This document shows positions 30,539 through 38,013 of a stretch of DNA of 64,000 bases, piece after piece (position 1 is the first letter of the stretch; every line of letters begins with the position of its first letter). Made by a program: the position numbers and the translations under genes. Below the pieces are notes generated by a model. It ran no database searches. It was not told where the DNA came from and worked only from the letters and a program-made list of their open reading frames with translations. This DNA is from Kineosporia babensis (GTDB taxonomy: Bacteria > Actinomycetota > Actinomycetes > Actinomycetales > Kineosporiaceae): the NCBI RefSeq assembly GCF_021129305.1, contig NZ_JAJOMB010000003.1:496001-560000 (forward strand), read 5' to 3'.

Positions 30539-30994
30539 ATGCCTAAAAAGCCCGATCTGCCCCACCGTGCGGATGTCCTCCGCGACGCCATCACCGAGAT
30601 CTACGACGGCTCCCCCCAGGCATGGCTCCAGAAGCACTTCAAGGGCCCCGGAGAGAAAGGCGTAGCACAGGGCACCGCGTCCAGCTTCCTGTCACACACG
30701 TACCAGCCCGTCGACATTCCCCGCATCGCGATCATCGGCCCCCTCGCCGACCAGCTCCGCATCCGCCGCAGCGACATGCTCACCCTCTGGGGCCGCGAAG
30801 TCGGCATGGTCAAGGACGACGAAACCAACGCCTTCACGGTCGGCCTCGACACCCGCGCCGCAGACCTCGACTCGCAACGCCGTCGCCGCGGACACCGCCT
30901 CATCGCCAGCCTCTGCGACGAACAAGAAACCGCCACCGAAAACGAGCGCCTCCGCGCCCTCCTCGCCGAACACGGCATCGACCCCGACGCCTAA
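30539..30994 (+). CDS. Candidate phage repressor or integration regulator, 151 aa
   Basis: ATG at 30539 follows CGGAGCATCTGCAC. The protein contains DVLRDAITEIYDGSPQAWLQ, FLSHTYQPVDIPRIAIIGPL and a long C-terminal helix (CDEQETATENERLRALLAEH). No clear domain, but the gene is rightward, preceded by repeated operator-like sites and overlaps the integrase start (TAATG). An immunity repressor or integrase-associated regulator is most likely. Confidence 0.6.
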   Translation: MPKKPDLPHRADVLRDAITEIYDGSPQAWLQKHFKGPGEKGVAQGTASSFLSHTYQPVDIPRIAIIGPLADQLRIRRSDMLTLWGREVGMVKDDETNAFTVGLDTRAADLDSQRRRRGHRLIASLCDEQETATENERLRALLAEHGIDPDA

Positions 30995-32406
30995 TGGCCA
31001 CCGGGCAAAGCGAAGGCAGCGTCTACCAGCTCAAGTCCGGCAAGAACGCCGGCAAATGGGTAGGCGCCGTCGTCACCGGATGGCGCGACGGGAAACCCAT
31101 CCGCGCCACCCGCATGCGCGACACCGAAGACGAAGCCAAGAAAGCCCTCCGCGACGTCCTCAACGACCGCGACAACGACAAGCTGCCCACCCCCACAACC
31201 TGGACGTACGGGCCCTGGCTGCTCACCGAATGGCTCGCCCATGCCAAGAAAGACCCCAGGATCTCTCACAGCACCTGGATCAAGTACGAGCAAGCCGCCC
31301 GCATCCACGTCGCACCCGTTGCCGGAAATCGCCTCGTCTACCGCCTCAAGCCCGAACACATGCAGGGCGTCCTCGACCACATGGAAGAGAACGGACTATC
31401 GGCCAGCTCACGCCTAGCTGCATGGGTCGTCATGGGCAAGTCCCTCGACTGCGCCATCGACCGGGGACTCCGGAAAGACAACCCCGTCCGCTCCAGATCC
31501 GTGACCAGGCCCATCCCGAAACGCAGGCCCATCAACGTTCCAGCCAAGACAGCCATCGCCACCCTGTATGCCGCCATCGAAGGAGTCCGCCTCGAGGCGC
31601 GCTGGCGACTGCTGTTCGACGTCGGCCCACGGCAGGGCGAGACGCTCGGCCTCGAATGGGCCGCCGTCGACCTTTCGAACCCCCAGTCGGCAGTGATCAG
31701 GATCGCCCAGCAGCTCGTGAAATGGCCAGGATCCCACGGCTGTGGACAGGGCTCACCGGATCCCGACCGCCCTCGGAAGCTCCTATATCCCTGCGGGCAG
31801 CGTCGAACGAACCTCTGCCCCAAGGGAACTCCGAGCTATCTGGCGATCAAGGAACCCAAGACGGACAGCGGATCCCGGACCGTCCCCCTGACTCCTGATA
31901 CATGTCATGTCTTCTCCGCCTTGAAGCGCCTCCAGGCCAAGGAGCGACTCATCGCCGGGGACGCCTACAAGCGGTGGATGCTTATCCCAGTGAAACGCGG
32001 GCCTGAATTGGACCACTACCGAGTTGCCGCCTACGACGAGACGATGTTGAAAGCTTCACCTCGTGGGGCTCGGATCCGTCTCTTCGACCCGGTGTTCGCG
32101 AACGACGACGGGCGCCTCATCAATCCTTTCGCTGACTGGAAAGCATGGTGTGCGCTCCTGGACTCGGTGGACCTCGACCACACCAACCCCCATGCAGGTA
32201 GGCATGCGGCGGTCCGGGAGATGCTCGACGCCGGCGTTTCGCTACCTGACGTGTCTGACCTGATCGGGCACGGAAACTACGCTTTCACGAAGAACGTTTA
32301 CGGTCACTGGTCCCCTGAGGTCGCGGATACGGCCCGCGACAAGCTTGCGGCTCACCATGCGCGACGGACTGGCAAGGGCGCCCCTGGGAGGCGCCGCCGT
32401 GTCTAG
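30994..32406 (+). CDS. int: Phage tyrosine integrase
   Basis: ATG at 30994 shares bases with the upstream stop. The 470-residue enzyme has an N-terminal arm-binding region (SVYQLKSGKNAGKWVGAVVT), a core-binding domain (about 70-160) and a catalytic domain: Arg213 in GPRQGETLGLEW, a Lys region KTDSGSRTVPL, HAGRH for the His-x-x-Arg pair, IGHGNYAFTKNVYGHW with the second His and the nucleophilic Tyr. A Cys-bearing insertion lies near residue 245. It would integrate and excise the phage. It ends next to the chromosomal amt gene, so attR should be close. Confidence 0.93.
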   Translation: MATGQSEGSVYQLKSGKNAGKWVGAVVTGWRDGKPIRATRMRDTEDEAKKALRDVLNDRDNDKLPTPTTWTYGPWLLTEWLAHAKKDPRISHSTWIKYEQAARIHVAPVAGNRLVYRLKPEHMQGVLDHMEENGLSASSRLAAWVVMGKSLDCAIDRGLRKDNPVRSRSVTRPIPKRRPINVPAKTAIATLYAAIEGVRLEARWRLLFDVGPRQGETLGLEWAAVDLSNPQSAVIRIAQQLVKWPGSHGCGQGSPDPDRPRKLLYPCGQRRTNLCPKGTPSYLAIKEPKTDSGSRTVPLTPDTCHVFSALKRLQAKERLIAGDAYKRWMLIPVKRGPELDHYRVAAYDETMLKASPRGARIRLFDPVFANDDGRLINPFADWKAWCALLDSVDLDHTNPHAGRHAAVREMLDAGVSLPDVSDLIGHGNYAFTKNVYGHWSPEVADTARDKLAAHHARRTGKGAPGRRRRV

Positions 32407-32570
32407 CACTCGGATCTAGCATCTCCGACCGTCGCGGTCCGGTTTTACCCGCTAGATACACGGCCGTGACCTGCTCTGTCGTGCTCATCCGCGACCATCG
32501 CCGGTGGTAGGCAGAACCGCAGTTTCTTTTGCGGAAACCTCACTTCCACCCCCGGGCGCAGGAGATCGAG
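32407..32570. other. Prophage-chromosome boundary gap; attR not located
   Basis: No gene lies in this 164-base gap. I see no partial tRNA. It holds a weak terminator at 32425-32446 and the small hairpin CCGCA...TGCGG at 32517-32534. The attachment core must be here or inside the integrase 3' end, but the left copy is outside the window. Confidence 0.4.
32425..32446 (+). terminator. Weak terminator after the integrase
   Basis: GACCG-TCG-CGGTC, extended with one bulge, is followed by GGTTTTACC, a short U-run in the rightward transcript. Confidence 0.5.
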
Positions 32571-33827
32571 ATGGACACCGGAACAACAGCTCTCATGCTG
32601 TGCTGCATCATCGGGCTGACGCTGATGATCCCTGGTCTGGCGCTGTTCTACGGCGGCATGGTCAGCGTCAAAGGGTCCGTGAACATGATGATGATGACGT
32701 ACGGCGCGGTCGCCGTGGTCGGCATCCTCTGGTTCGTGTTCGGCTTCTCGCTGGTGTTCGGTGACTCGATCGGCGGAATCGTCGGCAGCCCGGGCGACTT
32801 CTTCGGCAGCTCCGGCCTGTACAGCGGCGACGGCAGCACCCAGCAGACCTCGGTGAACGGTCTCTCGATCCTGCTGTTCTCGCTGTTCCAGGCCCTTTTC
32901 GCGTGTATCACGGTGGCGCTGATCTCCGGGGCCGCCGCCGACCGGATGAAGTTCGGCGCCTGGATGGTCTTCGCCGGGATCTGGGCCGTGGTGGTCTACT
33001 TCCCGGTGGCGCACTGGGTGTTCTCGTTCGACGGCACGGTCTCCGAGAAGGGCGGCTGGATCGCCAACAGCCTGGGCGCGTTGGACTTCGCCGGTGGTAC
33101 GGCCGTGCACATCAACGCCGGGGCGGCGGCACTGGCCCTGGCCATCGTGCTGGGCAAGTCGCGCACTTTCGGCCAGGGCCCCAAGCCGCACAGCGTGCCG
33201 CTGACCCTGCTCGGCGCCGGGCTGCTGTGGGCCGGCTGGTACGCCTTCAACGGTGGCTCCTGGCTGTCCGCCTCCGACGGCTCGGCCTTCGCCATGGTCA
33301 CCTCGTTCCTGGCCACCTGCGCCGCAGTGCTGGCCTGGCTGGCGGTGGAGAAGCTGCGCAGCGGCCACGTCAGCGGGATCGGCGCGGCGTCGGGGGCGAT
33401 CGCCGGTCTGGTCGCGATCACGCCCTCGTGCGGTGATGTCACGCCGATGGGCGCGATTCTGGTCGGGCTGGTGGCCGGGGCGGTGTGTCCGCTGGCGGTC
33501 GGCCTGAAGGACCGCTTCGGTTACGACGACACCCTGGACGTGGTCGGCGTGCACCTGGTCGGCGGGGTGATCGGCACGCTGATGATCGGCCTGGTCGGTT
33601 CGGCCGACACCGTGCAGGGAGTGGCCGGTCTGCTCTACGGCGGTGGGGTGGACCAGCTGTGGCGCCAGTTCGTCGCCGCCGCAGTGGTTCTGGCCTACTC
33701 GTTCGCCGTCTCGCTGGTGATCGCCCTGGCTCTGAAGGCGACCATGGGCCTGCGGATCACGCCGGAGGCCGAGGAGCAGGGCATCGACTCCAGCCTGCAC
33801 CGCGACCCCGCCTACGAACTGATTTAA
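32571..33827 (+). CDS. amt: Ammonium transporter
   Basis: ATG at 32571 follows CAGGAGATCGAG. The 418-residue protein has eleven hydrophobic segments and Amt signatures: GLALFYGGMVSVKGSVNMMM, YFPVAHWVFSFDG with pore His148, VHINAGAAALALAIVLGKSR and DVVGVHLVGG with pore His328. It would import ammonium. Usual partners glnK and glnD are not next to it; it borders the prophage and converges with the hydrolase gene, whose stop codon overlaps its own by two bases. Confidence 0.92.
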   Translation: MDTGTTALMLCCIIGLTLMIPGLALFYGGMVSVKGSVNMMMMTYGAVAVVGILWFVFGFSLVFGDSIGGIVGSPGDFFGSSGLYSGDGSTQQTSVNGLSILLFSLFQALFACITVALISGAAADRMKFGAWMVFAGIWAVVVYFPVAHWVFSFDGTVSEKGGWIANSLGALDFAGGTAVHINAGAAALALAIVLGKSRTFGQGPKPHSVPLTLLGAGLLWAGWYAFNGGSWLSASDGSAFAMVTSFLATCAAVLAWLAVEKLRSGHVSGIGAASGAIAGLVAITPSCGDVTPMGAILVGLVAGAVCPLAVGLKDRFGYDDTLDVVGVHLVGGVIGTLMIGLVGSADTVQGVAGLLYGGGVDQLWRQFVAAAVVLAYSFAVSLVIALALKATMGLRITPEAEEQGIDSSLHRDPAYELI

Positions 33828-34702
33828 GGACGTCTCCAGCGGCGAACGTACTCCGCGGCGGCTTTGGGGTTGGACCCGAAGTCGCTGCGGAGGTACGGCT
33901 CGCGATCGTGAAAATAGGTATCCAGCAGAACGTTCCCGCCCCGCTCCCGATGCTGGCTGAGGAACTTGTGCATCTCGGCGATGTAGCGCGGGTTGTCGCC
34001 GCCCCGGTGCCCCGCCCACTGCGTCCCGGAAGCCACTCCCCACTCCGGCAACGCGAGCGGCACCCCGCGCGAAAGCGCGTAGTCCGACCACCATTTCAGC
34101 CCGTGCCGGCCCTTCCAGTGGTTGGCGACCCAGGCGTCCGTCGTGTAGGGCTCGTAGCAGTCGTAGGCGTCGATCCCCACCCAGTCCATCGCCTCGGGGT
34201 CCCAGACCCGCTCGGCCCAGTCCGGCTGCATCCCGGTCTGCGAGCCCCCGATGTTCGCGTTCAGCCCGATCAGCGCACGTTCGCCGAGCGCCTCGCGGAA
34301 GATGCCGGCGTACTGGGCGAAGCGCTCGCGCCACTGCGGCAGGGTCTGTTCCGAGAGGAACCAGGGCCAGCCCAGCAGGTTGAACTCCCAGCCCAGACGA
34401 ACTGCGCACGGACGTCCGTCCTGACTCAGCGCGTCGGCCATCCGCTTCAGTGGCTCGGAGAGGTCGTCGGCCAACGATCCGCCGTCATAGGCCATCGGCA
34501 CGCCCAGACTGATCAGGTCGCCCAGATCCGGCGGTGGCATCCACCACATGCTGGCCAGCCCTTCCGGGCCGGCGTCGCGGGAGGGGAAGGCGGCGAAGTG
34601 CCCGACCGGGCGGCCCCGCTCCTGCCCGAACCACCGGGCCTCCTCCACCGAGTGACCGGTGGTGTGCACTCCGGACGACCAGACGATCGAGTCCGGCTTC
34701 AC
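33824..34702 (-). CDS. GH26-like glycoside hydrolase (beta-mannanase type), cytosolic
   Basis: GTG at 34702 has GAGGAGAAGC upstream. The 292-residue protein lacks a signal peptide. RLGWEFNLLGWPWF holds the likely acid/base Glu106, and ALPEWGVASG the likely nucleophile Glu220. DWVGIDAYDCYEP and VLLDTYFHD are typical of clan GH-A barrels. Substrate could be a beta-mannan or related glucan; intracellular location suggests processing of imported oligosaccharides. It is divergent from the caspase gene, which may be chance. Confidence 0.75.
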   Translation of the reverse strand: MKPDSIVWSSGVHTTGHSVEEARWFGQERGRPVGHFAAFPSRDAGPEGLASMWWMPPPDLGDLISLGVPMAYDGGSLADDLSEPLKRMADALSQDGRPCAVRLGWEFNLLGWPWFLSEQTLPQWRERFAQYAGIFREALGERALIGLNANIGGSQTGMQPDWAERVWDPEAMDWVGIDAYDCYEPYTTDAWVANHWKGRHGLKWWSDYALSRGVPLALPEWGVASGTQWAGHRGGDNPRYIAEMHKFLSQHRERGGNVLLDTYFHDREPYLRSDFGSNPKAAAEYVRRWRRP

Positions 34703-34813
34703 GGCGCTTCTCCTCTGCCGACACTGGGCGGTAACCCCATGAGCATCTCCGATCTGATCTCTGGGGGCAACGGCGGCGAAGTGGCCTATCGTGGGCTCGG
34801 GGGTGGTCTGATC

Positions 34814-35974
34814 ATGAATTACGGTCCGGAAGTGACGGCGGCCCGCGCGCAGGCCACGACTCTCGTCCTGGTCGGCGTCGAGCAGTACTCGGCCGGGCCG
34901 CAGTGGGATCTGCCGGGCCCGGCGGCCGACGCCCGGCGCTTCGCCGACCGGTTCTGGAGCCAGGGAGTGCTGCCCGAGCGCACTTTCGCGTTCGTCTCCG
35001 CCCTGCCCGACAGCGAATCCCTCTGGGCGAACACCCCGATCACGCCCCGGACCGCGACCCGGGAGAACGTGCGCGGGTTCCTGGCCCGCACCGTCGCCGA
35101 GACCGAGGGCGACCTGCTGATCGTCGTCTGGGGCGGGCACGGCATGGTCGGGGTGGGTGGCGGACGGCACCTGTTCACCGCCGACGCCACCGCCTCCGAC
35201 CCGCTGAACCTGGACGTGGACGCCATGCTGGCGCTGCACCGCTCCCCCGCGATCACCTCGTTCCGGCAGCAACTGTGGCTGGTCGACGCCTGCCAGACGC
35301 TGTACGACGCCGCGGGCAACCGGCGCAACCTCCCCCGCGAGGACTTCGGAGTGCGCGACGTGGCACCCGGCCGGCTCCAAGAGGTCCTGTTCGCCGCCAG
35401 TACCGAGGAATCGGCCATCAACCTCACCGCGCAGCGCACCGGTCTGTTCAGCCAGGAACTGCTCGCCGAACTGCACGGCCCGGCCGGCCAGTGGCCACCC
35501 GACGTACCCGCCCTGGCCGCCCGCCTGTCCTGGCGTTTCGCCCGGCTGCGCAGCGACGGCCGGGCCCGGCAGACCCCGGCTTATCTGTGGGTGAAGGACC
35601 GCACCGGGATGGAAGGCCAGCTGCTGGCCCAGCATCCGTCCGGCGCAACCGCCGCGCCGCCGGCCGCCGAACTCTCCCTGGCCGAGCTCGCACCGCTGGT
35701 CGATGCCCTGCTCGCGATCCCCGAATTCCTCGGGCAGGACTTCCGGGACGAGGTGGTCTCCCTGCTCAGAGGCGATATCAGCGGCATCCTGGCCCGGCAC
35801 TCGCGGCCCCGGGCCGACGCCGTGAGCATGGCCATGACCTGCGCCCGCTTTCCGGGCGGACTGCCGGAACTGCTGGAGGCAATCCGGATCGGTGTGGGCG
35901 ACATCCCGGAAATAGCCCGGCTGCAGGGGACGATTCAGAACCAGTTTCGGTACAATGTTCGCGGAGATTACTAA
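34814..35974 (+). CDS. Caspase-like protease with C-terminal EAD2-like domain
   Basis: I choose ATG 34814; an ATG at 34739 is in frame but the stretch between has codons unlike the rest. In the 386-residue protein TTLVLVGVEQYSAGPQWDLP begins the caspase fold, with His109 in VVWGGHGMVGVGG and Cys160 in LWLVDACQTLYD. From about 288 to 375 the C-terminus LAELAPLVDALLAIPEF then RDEVVSLL, RPRADAVSMAMTCARFPGGL is an effector-associated domain of EAD2 type, shared with the TIR protein at 45334. It probably cuts proteins to kill or arrest the cell when a partner signals through that domain. The gene is coupled in direction with the peptide and HExxH genes. Confidence 0.85.
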   Translation: MNYGPEVTAARAQATTLVLVGVEQYSAGPQWDLPGPAADARRFADRFWSQGVLPERTFAFVSALPDSESLWANTPITPRTATRENVRGFLARTVAETEGDLLIVVWGGHGMVGVGGGRHLFTADATASDPLNLDVDAMLALHRSPAITSFRQQLWLVDACQTLYDAAGNRRNLPREDFGVRDVAPGRLQEVLFAASTEESAINLTAQRTGLFSQELLAELHGPAGQWPPDVPALAARLSWRFARLRSDGRARQTPAYLWVKDRTGMEGQLLAQHPSGATAAPPAAELSLAELAPLVDALLAIPEFLGQDFRDEVVSLLRGDISGILARHSRPRADAVSMAMTCARFPGGLPELLEAIRIGVGDIPEIARLQGTIQNQFRYNVRGDY

Positions 35975-35989
35975 GGGGGCTCTTGGCGC

Positions 35990-36160
35990 ATGACAGCGAT
36001 TCACCCTGACGTCATCCGCACGCGCCTGGTCGACCTTTCCGGCGTGAGCCTGGGCGAACTGAGCCGGTACGACCCGGCGGAACTGGCCGAAGTCAGTGCT
36101 CCACTGATCGATGAGATGTCCGCGGCCGCCACGGTGAGCCTGGCCGGAAGCGACTCCTGA
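35990..36160 (+). CDS. FxsA-like small peptide (FxSxx-COOH family variant), 56 aa
   Basis: ATG at 35990 lies 15 bases after the caspase stop. Residues 13-25 (LVDLSGVSLGELS) match the leader of FxSxx-COOH ribosomal peptides (a Leu-x-Asp-x-x-Gly-Val-x-Leu pattern). The C-terminus is AGSDS, so the family's Phe at minus-5 is Ala here. An HExxH enzyme gene follows 47 bases on, and an FxsT-type ATPase is nearby. It is probably the substrate of the HExxH enzyme. FxsB, the radical-SAM enzyme that needs the Phe, is not in the window. Confidence 0.65.
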   Translation: MTAIHPDVIRTRLVDLSGVSLGELSRYDPAELAEVSAPLIDEMSAAATVSLAGSDS

Positions 36161-36207
36161 AACCGCAGTGGCAGCAATCCGCACCGCCATGGACGAACGG
36201 GGGATCG

Positions 36208-38007
36208 GTGCCGGATCTGCTTCCTGATCCTGGCTTTTCCTCCTTCCCGCTGCCCGCCCGGACCTTCCGGCGGATAGCCGCCGGTCATCTCGATGCCGAG
36301 GTGGTGGCGCTGCTGCACGCCGCCGAGCGCAGCCGCCGGTTGCTGCTGCTGCAGCACCTGATCACGCAGTGCCGGCAGCACCCGGACCTGCTCGGCCCGC
36401 TCGACGGTGTTGCCGCTGCGCTGGACCTGCTGGTCGCGGCCGAACGCAGCAACCCGGCTACTTTCGAGGCTCTCCTGCTCGACCCGCATACCGGAATGTG
36501 GCTGGCCCACGCCTTGCGGTTGCTGAGTCTTCCCGAGCCTCAGGACTCGGCGAGCATGCTCTGGACTCGCCTGGGCGCCCTCTCGACGCTGGCCGTGTCT
36601 GCTGCTCTGCAGGCCCGGATTCCCTTCTCCATCCGGGTTCCGCTGCAGGACGGTCAGCTCTATCTGCCGGGTGCGGGTCGCCTCGATCTAGGGCCGGCGA
36701 AGGGACCAGCGGTGGCCCTGGCCTCGTCCGAGGCGGGTGAACTGACCGTCGAAGGGCTCGGACGCCAGATCACGCTCCACCCCTCGGCCTTGGAATCGCC
36801 GCCTGTCGTCAGGGCATCCGCCGGAGCAGGGCCGGTGCTTCAGGTGCGGATCGACCACCTCGATCCGCTGCCCGCACGAGTGGGCCTGCCCCCACCGATA
36901 CCGCTGGATCCCGAGGCGGTCGAGAACTGGCGCACCTCGCTGCAGCAGGCCTGGACGCTCCTGGGATCCGATCACCCAGCGGAGACGGCACCCCTGTCGG
37001 CCGGGCTGAAAAGTCTGCTGCCGCTGTCCTCTCAGGGTTCCGGTCCGACCGCCGGATCCTCCGCCGACGCCTTCGGCGCGGCCGCGATGGCGTTGCTTCC
37101 CGACACCACCGATCTGGCCTGCGCACTGGTGCACGAATTCCGGCACTCCGTGCTCAACGGCTTGATGCGACTGGTTCCGCTGTACCGCCCCGAGCCCGGC
37201 CGCCCTGGGTTCTACGCGCCCTGGCGGGATGATCCTCGCCCGCTGCCCGGAATGCTGCACGGCGCGTACGCTTTCAGCGCGGTCACCTCGTTCTGGGAGG
37301 CCCGCCGGGCCATCGACCAGGGTGACGCTGCCCGCCGGGCCGAGCTGGAGTTCTCCTTGGCCCGGCTGAACACCATGACCGTGCTGGATCAGCTGGAGGG
37401 CAGTGACCAGCTCACCGGGCACGGCCGGGAGTTTCTGGCCGAACTACGGCTGAACGCCACCGGCTGGTCAGCGGCAGCGGTTTCCGCCGAGGCCGACCGG
37501 CTGGCCCGCATCGTGGCCATGACACACCGGGCCACCTGGCGGGCTCACCACGTCCGGGTGGATGCGGACTGGGTCCGGAGCACGGCCCGCGCCTGGCTGG
37601 ACCGGGCCGAGCCACCCCGAACCACCCCGGCCGAAAGGATTTCCCGCGATCCGCAGGCGCACGGGCTGAGCTCGGTCTTCGTGCTGGCCCGGTTCAGCTT
37701 CTGCGGCTTCTCCGGGCCGTTGCCGGCTTCCTGGGGCATCGCCGCCGAGCGGGACTTCAGCGGAGGCGATCGTCTGCTCGTGACCGCCGACAGCGAAGCG
37801 GCCGCGCAACGTTATCTGAGCGCCATTGCTGAAGGGCCTGATGACGCCCGTCCCTGGGGTGGACTGGCGCTGAGTTCCCCGGTCCTGCGGATGAATCCCG
37901 AACGGGTCAGGGCCGTCTACCGCGAAGTGCGCGCCCTCAGCCCGACGCCACCCGACGTGATCGAACTGGCCGGGTGGCTGAGCCCGCAGCCACCCGGTAC
38001 GGCCTGA
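36208..38007 (+). CDS. HExxH-motif peptide beta-hydroxylase-like protein
   Basis: GTG at 36208 with GGGGGATCG upstream gives 599 residues. LVHEFRHSVLNGLM carries His309-Glu310-Phe-Arg-His313, the metal motif of the mod_HExxH family that accompanies FxSxx-COOH peptides. The family is now known as iron/2-oxoglutarate peptide beta-hydroxylases. N-terminal 130 residues are helical (FRRIAAGHLDAEVVALLHAA), the middle is beta-rich and the C-terminus helical. It should act on the preceding peptide. It converges with the FxsT gene with only 6 bases between stops. Confidence 0.8.
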   Translation: MPDLLPDPGFSSFPLPARTFRRIAAGHLDAEVVALLHAAERSRRLLLLQHLITQCRQHPDLLGPLDGVAAALDLLVAAERSNPATFEALLLDPHTGMWLAHALRLLSLPEPQDSASMLWTRLGALSTLAVSAALQARIPFSIRVPLQDGQLYLPGAGRLDLGPAKGPAVALASSEAGELTVEGLGRQITLHPSALESPPVVRASAGAGPVLQVRIDHLDPLPARVGLPPPIPLDPEAVENWRTSLQQAWTLLGSDHPAETAPLSAGLKSLLPLSSQGSGPTAGSSADAFGAAAMALLPDTTDLACALVHEFRHSVLNGLMRLVPLYRPEPGRPGFYAPWRDDPRPLPGMLHGAYAFSAVTSFWEARRAIDQGDAARRAELEFSLARLNTMTVLDQLEGSDQLTGHGREFLAELRLNATGWSAAAVSAEADRLARIVAMTHRATWRAHHVRVDADWVRSTARAWLDRAEPPRTTPAERISRDPQAHGLSSVFVLARFSFCGFSGPLPASWGIAAERDFSGGDRLLVTADSEAAAQRYLSAIAEGPDDARPWGGLALSSPVLRMNPERVRAVYREVRALSPTPPDVIELAGWLSPQPPGTA

Positions 38008-38013
38008 AATCCC

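Larger units (their letters stand above)
1..32450. mobile_element. Integrated actinophage (prophage), right part only
   Basis: A block of about eighty small, mostly leftward genes ends at a rightward tyrosine integrase at 30994-32406. It carries phage replication, recombination and regulation genes (DnaB, RecE/RecT-like, RuvC-like, sliding clamp, KilA-type antirepressor, WhiB) and many tiny coupled genes. No capsid, portal, terminase, tail or lysis gene is visible, so those must lie left of position 1. The right boundary is inferred from the integrase end and the following chromosomal ammonium transporter. The exact attachment site was not found. Confidence 0.9.

Noticed and set aside
1-32406. 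Phage structural or lysis genes
   Set aside because: No portal, terminase, capsid, tail, holin or endolysin motif is present; the large genes are all replication, recombination or modification genes.
32407-32570. tRNA fragment as phage attachment site
   Set aside because: No T-arm or acceptor-stem sequence could be found by eye on either strand.
32445-34409. Long minus-strand frame over amt
   Set aside because: Low-complexity Arg/Gly/Asp/His sequence; the plus strand encodes a clear ammonium transporter.
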